A stretch of 19,262 bases of DNA from an uncultured Ruminococcus sp. (lineage in GTDB: Bacteria > Bacillota > Clostridia > Oscillospirales > CAG-272), in contig CACZOH010000178.1 in assembly GCA_902782785.1 (NCBI GenBank), positions 1 to 19,262 of the forward strand, in the 5' to 3' direction. Shown here piece after piece: positions 6,458 to 13,489 of the stretch. The first letter of the stretch is position 1, and each line of letters starts with the position of its first letter. The notes under the pieces are model-generated. The model had not been told where the DNA came from, searched no databases, and saw nothing but the letters and a program-made list of their open reading frames with translations. Made by a program: the position numbers and the translations under genes.

Positions 6458-7858
6458 TTATGATTTTTTTCGTTTCCGTATGATCAAAGTCGAAAGCGCG
6501 CGAGCGTTGAACGGTATGAGCGGATAGAGATAGCTTTTGCCGCCGACGGTCCTGTTCGTGACTATGAGCAGGATGAAGATCAGAAAGCCAAAGACAAAGC
6601 CGTAAACGCCGAAAAGCGCGGTGAGGAAAAGCACGAGCAGCCGTAAGAATTTGAACGCGTAGCCGAGCTCGTACGACGGCTGGGAGAAATTCGCTATGGC
6701 GACGAAAGCCATATAGAATATCGTGTCCGGAACGAACCAGCCGACGCGGACGGCAAAATCCCCGAGGATCAGACCGCCGATTATCGAAAAGCTGCCGGAT
6801 AGCATTGACGGCGTGTTGAGCGCCGCCAGCTTGAGCCCGTCCACCGCGAATTCAAGTACGAAAAGCTGAAAGATTATCGGCATCGCCGCCTGCTCCCGCA
6901 CCTTTATGAAATCGAGCCACGGCGGGATCCATTCGGGATACGAGATAAGAAGATACCACAAGGGCGACAGAAACAGCGTGAGGAAGAAAACGGTACAGCG
7001 TATAAATCGGAGATACGTTCCGACGAGCGGAGGCAGATAAAAATCGTCCGTCTCCTGCATAAAATCGAAAATCGTCGACGGCAGAAGCATTACCGCCGGA
7101 GAATTGTCCGTCAGGATCGCAGCTTTTCCCTCTATCAGATGCGCGGCGGCGCAGTCCGGACGCTCCGTCATTTTTATTTTCGGAAACGGATTGTACCATT
7201 TCTTTTTCACAAGGCATTCCGCAAGCGACTGCGTGCTCAGGACAAGCGCGTCGACACGCACGTTATCTATCATTTTGCCGAGCGATCTTACGTATTTTTC
7301 ATCCGCTTTTCCTTTCATATAGCAGATCACAACGTCGGTTTTCGATATATTCCCGACCCTGTGCGCCTCCATCGTGAGATCGGGCGTTCTTATATACCGC
7401 CGTATCAGCGCCGTGTTGACGTTCAGCGTTTCCGTGAAGCCGACGCGGGAGCCGCGCAGGACCTTGTCGTTTTCGGGCTCCTGTACGTTCCTGCACGGGT
7501 ATTTGCGGCAGTCCATACAGACCGCGCCGCAGACGCCGTCGCAAAGCATGACCGTGACGCCGGACAAAAGCTCGTCCGCCGCTTCCCCGTACGACGTGAC
7601 GCCTCTCACCTCAACGTACGATATGCACGCGCGGCAGAGCGACAAAAGCGCGTTCATATCCGGCGCCGCCTTTTCCTGCCTCTGTATCAGCGTGTCTATA
7701 ACGTGCTGGACGGTATCGTCCTTCGTCAGTCCGTCTATGAAATAAACGGCGCACCGTTTGCCGCATACCGTTACGTCGCGCCGCACTATATCGAAATTTT
7801 CTCTTACGTGAAGAAGCGCGTCCATTTTTCCCGCGCTTGTTTTTATATCCTTATCCAT
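6458..7858 (-). CDS. Spore germination protein, SpoVAF / GerA-subunit-A family
   Basis: A 466-residue GerA-family membrane protein expected in the inner spore membrane. The N-terminal soluble domain carries the family block EPENDKVLRGSRVGFTETL (127-145), then NTALIRRYIRTPDL (148-161). This RGSR-GFTE form suits SpoVAF-type as well as GerAA-type subunits. The C-terminal half has membrane segments at about 286-306, 325-345, 354-375, 379-395 and 405-434, with FLTLFLSPLWY and the conserved NTPSMLSGSFSIIGG loop (348-362). A strong AAGAGGTGAGC ribosome-binding site precedes the ATG. The usual partners (spoVAC/AD/AE, or gerAB/AC) are not adjacent, so it stands alone between a housekeeping operon and an acyl carrier protein. 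I could not identify a convincing sigma-F/G promoter. Choosing SpoVAF over GerAA is a judgement. Confidence 0.88.
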   Translation of the reverse strand: MDKDIKTSAGKMDALLHVRENFDIVRRDVTVCGKRCAVYFIDGLTKDDTVQHVIDTLIQRQEKAAPDMNALLSLCRACISYVEVRGVTSYGEAADELLSGVTVMLCDGVCGAVCMDCRKYPCRNVQEPENDKVLRGSRVGFTETLNVNTALIRRYIRTPDLTMEAHRVGNISKTDVVICYMKGKADEKYVRSLGKMIDNVRVDALVLSTQSLAECLVKKKWYNPFPKIKMTERPDCAAAHLIEGKAAILTDNSPAVMLLPSTIFDFMQETDDFYLPPLVGTYLRFIRCTVFFLTLFLSPLWYLLISYPEWIPPWLDFIKVREQAAMPIIFQLFVLEFAVDGLKLAALNTPSMLSGSFSIIGGLILGDFAVRVGWFVPDTIFYMAFVAIANFSQPSYELGYAFKFLRLLVLFLTALFGVYGFVFGFLIFILLIVTNRTVGGKSYLYPLIPFNARALSTLIIRKRKKS

Positions 7859-7901
7859 GCGCTCACCTCTTACAACATTATTGACAGAAAGACGCGGTAT
7901 T

Positions 7902-7916
7902 TATCATTTTATGATA
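7902..7916. promoter_or_regulatory. Inverted repeat TATCAT-TTT-ATGATA in divergent spacer
   Basis: A perfect 6-bp inverted repeat with a 3-nt centre lies in the 168-bp spacer between the divergent SpoVAF-like and acyl-carrier-protein genes. It could be an operator or chance in A/T-rich DNA. It lies upstream of the rightward promoter at 7965-7993 and about 45 bases upstream of the leftward start. Confidence 0.3.
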
Positions 7917-7964
7917 TGAAGATCCTCAACTTTCGATAAAATATAAAAAATTTACAATAATATA

Positions 7965-7993
7965 TTGAAAGCGCGCGCGTTATTTGATATAGT
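7965..7993 (+). promoter_or_regulatory. Sigma-A promoter of the acp-flippase operon
   Basis: TTGAAA (7965-7970), 17-nt spacer, TATAGT (7988-7993), with TGA immediately before the -10 (extended -10). The start point would be near 8000, giving a leader of about 27 bases that contains the AGAGGTGG ribosome-binding site of the acyl carrier protein. Confidence 0.85.
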
Positions 7994-8026
7994 GTTTTTA
8001 CAAATAACGACACAGAGGTGGATATA

Positions 8027-8254
8027 ATGATCGATCAGGTAAAACAGCTTATAGCGGACGAACTTCATATAGACCCGGCTTCCATAACCGACGATGCGGA
8101 TATAATAGAGGATCTCGGCGCGGATTCCTTATCCGTTGTCACGATAATAATGAACGCGGAGGATGAATTCGGCATATCCATTCCCGACGAGGCGGTGGCG
8201 GATCTGCGCACGCCTTATGCGATGACGGAATTTTTAAAGAGCATAAAGAAGTAA
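8027..8254 (+). CDS. Acyl carrier protein
   Basis: A 75-residue acidic four-helix carrier protein. The GADSL motif gives Ser34 as the 4'-phosphopantetheine attachment site, and the following helix EDEFGISIPDE is typical of ACPs. I chose ATG at 8027 because AGAGGTGG sits at optimal distance before it; an in-frame GTG at 8018 lies inside that ribosome-binding site and would add only three residues. The residue after DSL is Ser (DSLSVV) rather than the more common Asp/Glu. No fatty-acid synthesis gene is near. It leads an operon with a lipid-linked-glycan flippase, so it may serve either general fatty-acid synthesis or a dedicated acylation pathway; the sequence cannot decide. Confidence 0.95.
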   Translation: MIDQVKQLIADELHIDPASITDDADIIEDLGADSLSVVTIIMNAEDEFGISIPDEAVADLRTPYAMTEFLKSIKK

Positions 8255-8264
8255 AAAAGGAAAA

Positions 8265-9743
8265 ATGGCGGAGAGCAAATACAAAAAACTACTTAAAAAC
8301 TCATCCATACTCGGCATAGGCGAGGTGCTTTCAAAGCTGCTCGTGTTTTTGCTTTTGCCGCTTTACTCCTCCGTACTTACGACGGGTGAATACGGTATCG
8401 CCTCTCTTGTCGGCGATTTTTCAAATCTGCTCTTTCCCGTCGTTACGCTCGGCGTATCGCAGGCGGTTTTCCGTTTCTCATACGGAAAAAGAAAAGACCG
8501 CCCCGCAGTTTTCACGGCGGGGCTTACCATGCTTTTCGCGGGCATGGCGTTTTTTGTACTTATTTCGCCCCTGCTCAGGCTTCTTCCGAGGCTGTCGGAC
8601 TACATACTGCTTCTCGGTATGTACGTCTTTATGTTCGCTCTGAACACCATCTGCGGCAGTTTTCTGCGCGGTATGGACGAGGTCAAGCCGTTTGCGATAA
8701 AAGGCATAATCTGCACCGCGTCAAATCTTTTGTTCAACATTCTTTTCCTGCTCGTTTTCAGGCTCGGAATAACGGGTTATCTGCTCGCAAACATCTGCGG
8801 CGACTTTGTCGCGGTGCTTTATATGGTCATATTCGGCGATCTGCTCGATTATATAGAGCCGAAGAGGATAACGAAAAAGATACTCAGGGAAATGATACTC
8901 TTCTCCGTCCCTCTCATACCGACAACGATATGCTGGTGGATAGTCAATATGTCCGACAGATTCATGATAACGTATATGGTGAGCGAGAGCGCGAACGGAG
9001 TTTACGCCGCGGCGTACAAGATACCGAACATTATGATAACGGTCACGGGCATTTTCATAAACGTATGGCAGATGTCGCTCGTTTATGAGGAAAACGCGGG
9101 CAAGAAGTGGGGCGCGTTCTTCACGCAGATATTCGACGGCTTCAAATCCGTCATGTTTGTCGTCGGCACGCTTATCGTGCTTCTCTGCCGGGTCGCGGCG
9201 AAGATACTTTTGCAGAACGAATTCTACGATGCGTGGGAATACATGCCTTATCTTACCGTCGCGTGTATTTTCGAGGGTATAACCTCGTTTGTCGCCGTCA
9301 TATACATCGTCAAGAAAAAGAGCGTAAACTCGCTGATCTGCGCGGTGAGCGGCGCGGCGGTCAACCTTATACTCAACTTCATACTGATAAGAACAAAAGG
9401 AGCGATGGGCGCGGCGATAGCCACGATGTTAAGCTACATGGCGGTGTATTTCGTCACCACGTACCGCTCACGGCTTCTTGTCGGATACAGGGAAAAGCTG
9501 CTTTTCACGGCTGCGAACACGGCTCTGCTTCTGACTCAGGGCATAATCACCGTGTCGCAGGTCAGCTACGGCACGCTGATATCCGCGGCGATCGCCGCCG
9601 TGATATTCATCATAAACGGAAAACAGGTCTATACGACCGTGATAGATATACTCAAAAAGCGCAAAAAACAGCCGGAGGCGGTGCAGCCGGCTTCAGCTGA
9701 AACGGAGGGTACAAATGAGCAGAATAGCGGCGATAATGTATGA
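8265..9743 (+). CDS. Oligosaccharide flippase family (Wzx/MOP-type) membrane protein
   Basis: A 492-residue multi-pass protein of the MOP superfamily, which moves undecaprenyl-linked or other lipid-linked glycans across the cytoplasmic membrane. About 12-14 hydrophobic segments run from residue 13 to about 465. The N-terminal KLLKNSSILGIGEVLSKLL and the TTGEYGIASLVGDFSNLL stretch (39-56) are typical of polysaccharide biosynthesis flippases, as are the repeated G/N-rich turns near FLIMPLY-like positions. After the last membrane segment is a hydrophilic tail of about 30 residues (KKRKKQPEA...). It starts 10 bases after the acyl carrier protein behind AAGGA. Its last 29 bases overlap the HAD gene. 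No glycosyltransferase is nearby, so the glycan carried is unknown. SpoVB- or MurJ-like roles are alternatives within the superfamily. Confidence 0.88.
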   Translation: MAESKYKKLLKNSSILGIGEVLSKLLVFLLLPLYSSVLTTGEYGIASLVGDFSNLLFPVVTLGVSQAVFRFSYGKRKDRPAVFTAGLTMLFAGMAFFVLISPLLRLLPRLSDYILLLGMYVFMFALNTICGSFLRGMDEVKPFAIKGIICTASNLLFNILFLLVFRLGITGYLLANICGDFVAVLYMVIFGDLLDYIEPKRITKKILREMILFSVPLIPTTICWWIVNMSDRFMITYMVSESANGVYAAAYKIPNIMITVTGIFINVWQMSLVYEENAGKKWGAFFTQIFDGFKSVMFVVGTLIVLLCRVAAKILLQNEFYDAWEYMPYLTVACIFEGITSFVAVIYIVKKKSVNSLICAVSGAAVNLILNFILIRTKGAMGAAIATMLSYMAVYFVTTYRSRLLVGYREKLLFTAANTALLLTQGIITVSQVSYGTLISAAIAAVIFIINGKQVYTTVIDILKKRKKQPEAVQPASAETEGTNEQNSGDNV

Positions 9744-10587
9744 TTTTGACCGCACGCTGTCCCCTAAGGATATGCAGGATTACGCCTTCTCACCCGAGAT
9801 AGGTATGCCCGCGGAGGAATTCTGGCGCAGGTGCAACGATCTTATGCACGCGAACAATATGGATTCCATACTCGCGTATATGTATTATATGGTGAAAATG
9901 GCAAAGGAGAAAAACATAACGCTGACGCGGGATATGTTCCGCGCCTCGGGCAAAAACGTCAAGCTTTTCCCGGGAGTGACGGAATGGTTTTCACGTATCA
10001 ACGAATACGGAAGAAGCGTAGGTCTTACGGTAGAGCACTACGTAATATCCTCCGGCATTAAGGAGATAATAGAGGGAACGCAGATAGCGGACGAATTCCG
10101 GCGCATCTACGCCGCGGAATTCTACTACGACGAAAACGGGGAGGCTGTCTGGCCCTCCATGGCGGTCAACTACACCTCAAAGACGCAGTTCATATACAGG
10201 ATCAACAAAGAGGTGCTCGACGTTACGGATTCAAGGCGTCTCAACGAATCAACGCCTGAAGAAAAAAAGCGCATACCGTTTTCAAATATGATATACGTGG
10301 GCGACGGACTGACGGACGTCCCCTGCATGAAGCTCGTAAAGACGAGCGGCGGTCACAGCATAGCCGTCTATCAGGACGAGGGCGGAGAGGCTGATAAGCT
10401 GATAGCTCAGGGCAGAGCGGGTCACATAGCGCCCGCAGACTACCGCGAAAACTCACGTATGGATAAGACAGTAAAGGCGATACTCGATCTCATAGCCGCA
10501 AACAGTATAACGACCGAAATGTACGTTGACGATCTGGAGACCGCAAAAAAAAGAATAGAGAAAAAGGAGAAAAAAGAGAATGTATAA
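9715..10587 (+). CDS. HAD-superfamily phosphatase-like protein
   Basis: A 290-residue cytoplasmic haloacid-dehalogenase-type hydrolase. Motif I is MYDFDRTLS (8-16) with nucleophile Asp10 and Asp12; motif II is VISSG (110-114); motif III is probably Lys156 in NYTSKTQF; motif IV is VGDGLTDVPCM (195-205) with Asp197 and Asp201. This resembles the phosphoserine-phosphatase-like branch with a helical cap (residues 17-85). The substrate is not evident. The C-terminal 25 residues are highly charged. A strong GGAGG sits six bases before the ATG inside the flippase gene, so the 29-base overlap is a genuine coupled start. It overlaps the next gene by eight bases. Confidence 0.88.
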   Translation: MSRIAAIMYDFDRTLSPKDMQDYAFSPEIGMPAEEFWRRCNDLMHANNMDSILAYMYYMVKMAKEKNITLTRDMFRASGKNVKLFPGVTEWFSRINEYGRSVGLTVEHYVISSGIKEIIEGTQIADEFRRIYAAEFYYDENGEAVWPSMAVNYTSKTQFIYRINKEVLDVTDSRRLNESTPEEKKRIPFSNMIYVGDGLTDVPCMKLVKTSGGHSIAVYQDEGGEADKLIAQGRAGHIAPADYRENSRMDKTVKAILDLIAANSITTEMYVDDLETAKKRIEKKEKKENV

Positions 10588-11029
10588 CAAGTATAAATCA
10601 AATCTCATCTCAATAATCGGGACGTTTGTATTCACGGCGCTCGTCATAGCGTCGTGCGTGCTCCTTCCGTTTTTCGTCAGAATGTACTTAGGCGACGCGT
10701 ATCAGGAACAGGTCGGCGTCAGAACGGCGCTTTACGTCTGCCTGTACGGCTGCGCGGTACCGACGCTCCTTATCTCGTATCTGCTTCTGCGGATCCTGTT
10801 CAACGTAAGGAAAAACGTCGTCTTCGACCGTGTGAACGTAAAATACTGCAGATACATAAGCTGGTGCTGTTTTGCCGTCAGCGCTCTGTTCTTCGTTTTG
10901 GGCTTCTTCATAACGTTTTCCTTCGTTATGGCGTTTTCAATGGCTTTCATAGGACTTATGACGCGCGTCGTCAAAAATCTTTTCAATGAAGCCGTGGACA
11001 TAAAAGAAGAAAACGACCTTACGGTATAG
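10580..11029 (+). CDS. DUF2975 membrane protein
   Basis: A 149-residue protein with four predicted membrane segments (about 11-34, 48-72, 92-112, 113-130). NVRKNVVFDRVNVKYCRYIS (75-94) and the cytoplasmic ending FNEAVDIKEENDLTV are characteristic of DUF2975, the family of B. subtilis YoaS. Such proteins are commonly encoded directly before a YozG-type XRE regulator, as here. The function is unproven; a membrane sensor or partner for the regulator is plausible. The start is inside the end of the HAD gene, with AGGAG upstream. Translation into the following regulator is probably coupled (10-base gap). Confidence 0.9.
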   Translation: MYNKYKSNLISIIGTFVFTALVIASCVLLPFFVRMYLGDAYQEQVGVRTALYVCLYGCAVPTLLISYLLLRILFNVRKNVVFDRVNVKYCRYISWCCFAVSALFFVLGFFITFSFVMAFSMAFIGLMTRVVKNLFNEAVDIKEENDLTV

Positions 11030-11039
11030 GGGTGATATC

Positions 11040-11267
11040 ATGATAGTTGTAAACGTTGATGTTATGCTTGCAAAAAGAAAAATGTCCTCGGGCGAGCTCG
11101 CTCAGAGGATAGGGATAACGCAGGCCAATTTATCCATATTAAAAACGAACAAGGCGCGCGCGATACGCTTCTCCACGCTTGAAGCGATATGCCGCGAGCT
11201 GAAATGCCAACCCGGTGATATACTTGAATTCTGCGAGGACGAGGACAGTCCTTTCAAAAGAGACTGA
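11040..11267 (+). CDS. XRE-family helix-turn-helix regulator, YozG type
   Basis: A 75-residue DNA-binding protein consisting of a single Cro/C1-type HTH domain. The HTH spans about residues 16-38 (SSGELAQRIGITQANLSILK), followed by the family ending FSTLEAICRELKCQPGDILEF (44-64). It is preceded by GGGGTGA five to six bases from ATG and follows the DUF2975 gene. In this pair the regulator usually controls its own operon; no operator was identified here. It lies inside an operon otherwise concerned with envelope or carbohydrate functions. Confidence 0.93.
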   Translation: MIVVNVDVMLAKRKMSSGELAQRIGITQANLSILKTNKARAIRFSTLEAICRELKCQPGDILEFCEDEDSPFKRD

Positions 11268-11276
11268 GGTGCTTTT

Positions 11277-13364
11277 ATGAAAAAATTGCTTACTGTTTTT
11301 CTCGTTTTCGTTTTCATTGCCGCTCTGTGCGTTTCCGCATCCGCAGATACGAGCTATGACAGACTGCTTCTGAACGACAAAAAAGTGAACGGCAAAAACG
11401 TTATGGCATCCTACGTCACGATAGACGAGGGCGATCATCTGTATCTTCTCGGCTGGGCGGTAAACAAACAGACCGAAAGCAGATTAAAAGAGGCTTTTTA
11501 CACTGTAGACGGTAAGGAATATAAATGCGCGGACAATTACCGCGACAGAAAGGACGTTGCAAACTCATTGGGACTCGATCCGTCGCTCGGCGTACACGCC
11601 GGTATCGGCAAGGATGACGACGCCTGCGAGCTTCTCGGGATAGATAAGCTCAAGGCGGGTGAATACGATATAGTCATAAAGGCAAGATATGAGGACGGTA
11701 CCACGGAGGATCTCGTCGGCGCGTCGTTTACGCTCCGTATAAACGGCAAGGAGACGGTGGATGAAACTGAATTCAAAATCAGCGATACGAGGTTGGCGAA
11801 TATGAAGCTTATCGCATACAAGGACGGATGCTCATACGCGTTTTACGGACTTGCCAAGTTCGATCTTGACAAGCCGTTTAACCGCGGCGACGCGCCTGAC
11901 TACTCCGTTTTTACAAAATACTACGGTTACAAGCTGTCCGAACTTGAGAAAAAGACGGATACAGTATACGACGAAAACACGGGCGTCACGCTCTATGGCG
12001 ACGGCACAAAAAATCTGAACGATGAGGCGATAAGCAAATACGCCGCTAGATTCGCTTTATACGAGGATGCGGTATACGGCAAGGAAAACCGCGATTATTC
12101 GGATTTCGCGGGCACGCGCCCCGAAAAATACAAAGCCTCGGAGTATGAGGACAGGCTCGTCGGCGTCGCTTATTCGACGTGGATGTATAAGGGCGACAGC
12201 CGCTTCAGCAGCAGCTGGGAGCGTCCTCTGATAGGAAATTACACGACGCTCGACTGTGAGTGGGCGCTCGACGCTCACGCGGAGCTTTTATACGACGCGA
12301 ATGTCGATTTCGTCCTCGTCGACTGGTCGAACAATGTCGACTACGACTTCTACAGCAAAAAGGACTACAGAGGCGGCAGAGCGAGAAACGATTTTGAGAC
12401 TATAGAAATGGGCACGACGCAGATGTTCGAACGCTGGTCTCAGCTTGAAAAAACGCCGAAGATCGCCGTTTTCATCGGCTGCCCGGGCGACGGCGACGCG
12501 ATAGACGACGGCAGACTGCAAAAGAAAGCCGATCAGGTCTACCGCGAATATATAGAAAACGAAAAGTATAAGGATCTTTATCAGACGTATCTCGGAAAAC
12601 CTCTTCTCGTCGTATATCTCGGCACTCCCGCGCTTGCGCAGACAAGGCTTGCAAGGCTGTGGAACGACGACAGATTTACGGTAAGATTTTTGACGGGATA
12701 TATAGGTCAGCAGAGTATGTATAACAAAAAAACGCGCGCCGCAACACAGCCGATATGGAGCTGGGAGGAGCGCGAACAGCAATGCTACGCCGTAAACGGC
12801 GACGTTGTCGAATGCATGACCGTACAGTCCGCGTGGAGATCTCAGAACAAAGAGGGACAGGACGGATATATACCCGCGGGCGAGCGCAAAGACGGCGAAA
12901 CGTTTCTTAAAATGTGGGCGAGAGCCCTTGAGTTCGGTCCGCAGATAGTTCTCTGCCCAACGTGGAACGAGTATTCCAAAGGCGAACAGCCGACAAAGGA
13001 GATAAACAAGGACCTTGAGCCGTCAAAGGAATCGGGTACCTTCTACTACGATATATTGAAGGAGCAGATAAAATTGTTTAAAAATCTTAAAACGGATACG
13101 GTCGAGCCCGCGGACGAAACGACCGATACGGTAACGGAGCCGGCTGAGGAAACAACGGAGAAAACGACCGAAACGGTAAAAGAGACCGAAAAGGAAACGG
13201 ATAAGGAAGCGGAAACGGAAGAGACGAAAAAAGAGGAAAAACAAAACGTACTTATGCCCGTGCTCTACACCGCCGCCGCTGTCGTCCTCGCCGCCGCAAT
13301 AGCCGTCGGCGCCTTCATCTTCCACAGAAAAAAGAGTGAGAAGATGAAGAAAAAGAATAAATAA
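11277..13364 (+). CDS. Secreted, C-terminally membrane-anchored glycoside-hydrolase-like protein (GH99/GH71-like)
   Basis: A 695-residue exported protein and the last gene of the operon. The signal peptide is MKK followed by a hydrophobic core, with likely cleavage after Ala23 (SASA-D). Residues 24-160 form a beta-sandwich-like module with a GWAVNKQTESRLKEAFYTVDG segment, a type common beside clostridial carbohydrate-active domains. Residues about 290-600 resemble a TIM barrel of the GH99/GH71/DUF5010 kind: VDFVLVDWSN (343-352), IAVFIGCPGDG (396-406), and a late PTWNEYSKGEQP (561-572) with candidate catalytic Glu565. A Thr/Glu/Lys-rich linker (about 604-655) leads to a single membrane helix (659-682) and a basic tail, so the enzyme should sit on the outer face of the membrane. 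There is no LPXTG motif. The family assignment is by motif resemblance only. Confidence 0.75.
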   Translation: MKKLLTVFLVFVFIAALCVSASADTSYDRLLLNDKKVNGKNVMASYVTIDEGDHLYLLGWAVNKQTESRLKEAFYTVDGKEYKCADNYRDRKDVANSLGLDPSLGVHAGIGKDDDACELLGIDKLKAGEYDIVIKARYEDGTTEDLVGASFTLRINGKETVDETEFKISDTRLANMKLIAYKDGCSYAFYGLAKFDLDKPFNRGDAPDYSVFTKYYGYKLSELEKKTDTVYDENTGVTLYGDGTKNLNDEAISKYAARFALYEDAVYGKENRDYSDFAGTRPEKYKASEYEDRLVGVAYSTWMYKGDSRFSSSWERPLIGNYTTLDCEWALDAHAELLYDANVDFVLVDWSNNVDYDFYSKKDYRGGRARNDFETIEMGTTQMFERWSQLEKTPKIAVFIGCPGDGDAIDDGRLQKKADQVYREYIENEKYKDLYQTYLGKPLLVVYLGTPALAQTRLARLWNDDRFTVRFLTGYIGQQSMYNKKTRAATQPIWSWEEREQQCYAVNGDVVECMTVQSAWRSQNKEGQDGYIPAGERKDGETFLKMWARALEFGPQIVLCPTWNEYSKGEQPTKEINKDLEPSKESGTFYYDILKEQIKLFKNLKTDTVEPADETTDTVTEPAEETTEKTTETVKETEKETDKEAETEETKKEEKQNVLMPVLYTAAAVVLAAAIAVGAFIFHRKKSEKMKKKNK

Positions 13365-13379
13365 CAAAGGCGGATATAA

Positions 13380-13410
13380 AACAGGCTGACACAAAATCAG
13401 CCTGTTTTTT
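13380..13410. terminator. Strong intrinsic terminator, probably bidirectional
   Basis: AACAGGCTGA (13380-13389) pairs perfectly with TCAGCCTGTT (13397-13406) across a 7-nt loop, and T's continue to 13410. It ends the rightward operon 16 bases past the stop at 13364. On the opposite strand the hairpin is followed by TTATAT after the closing T's, so it can also serve the convergent GH51 operon. Confidence 0.92.
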
Positions 13411-13430
13411 ACCTTCCCCCGTTGGTGAAG

Positions 13431-13484
13431 GGGGTCCGGGGTTCCCCGAAGCGAACTTGAGAGCGCCCGGATGCGCATCGCGCG
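13431..13484. repeat. Dispersed mosaic repeat, copy 2
   Basis: 13431-13450 is identical to 1168-1187. The next part, GCGAACTTGAGAGCG (13451-13465), matches 17265-17279 at 14 of 15 bases. GAGCGCCCGGATGCGCAT (13461-13478) matches 17301-17318 at 17 of 18. It lies between the bidirectional terminator and the GH51 stop. Confidence 0.8.
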
Positions 13485-13489
13485 TGTAT

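Noticed and set aside
7139..7939. Rightward open frame of 266 codons opposite the SpoVAF-like gene
   Set aside because: Arg/Ala-rich antisense translation with no family features. The opposite strand encodes a clear GerA-family protein.
7870..7960. Forespore (sigma-F/G) promoter for the SpoVAF-like gene
   Set aside because: CATATCA- and CAATAAT-like -10 candidates exist but no matching -35 at proper spacing, so none could be called.
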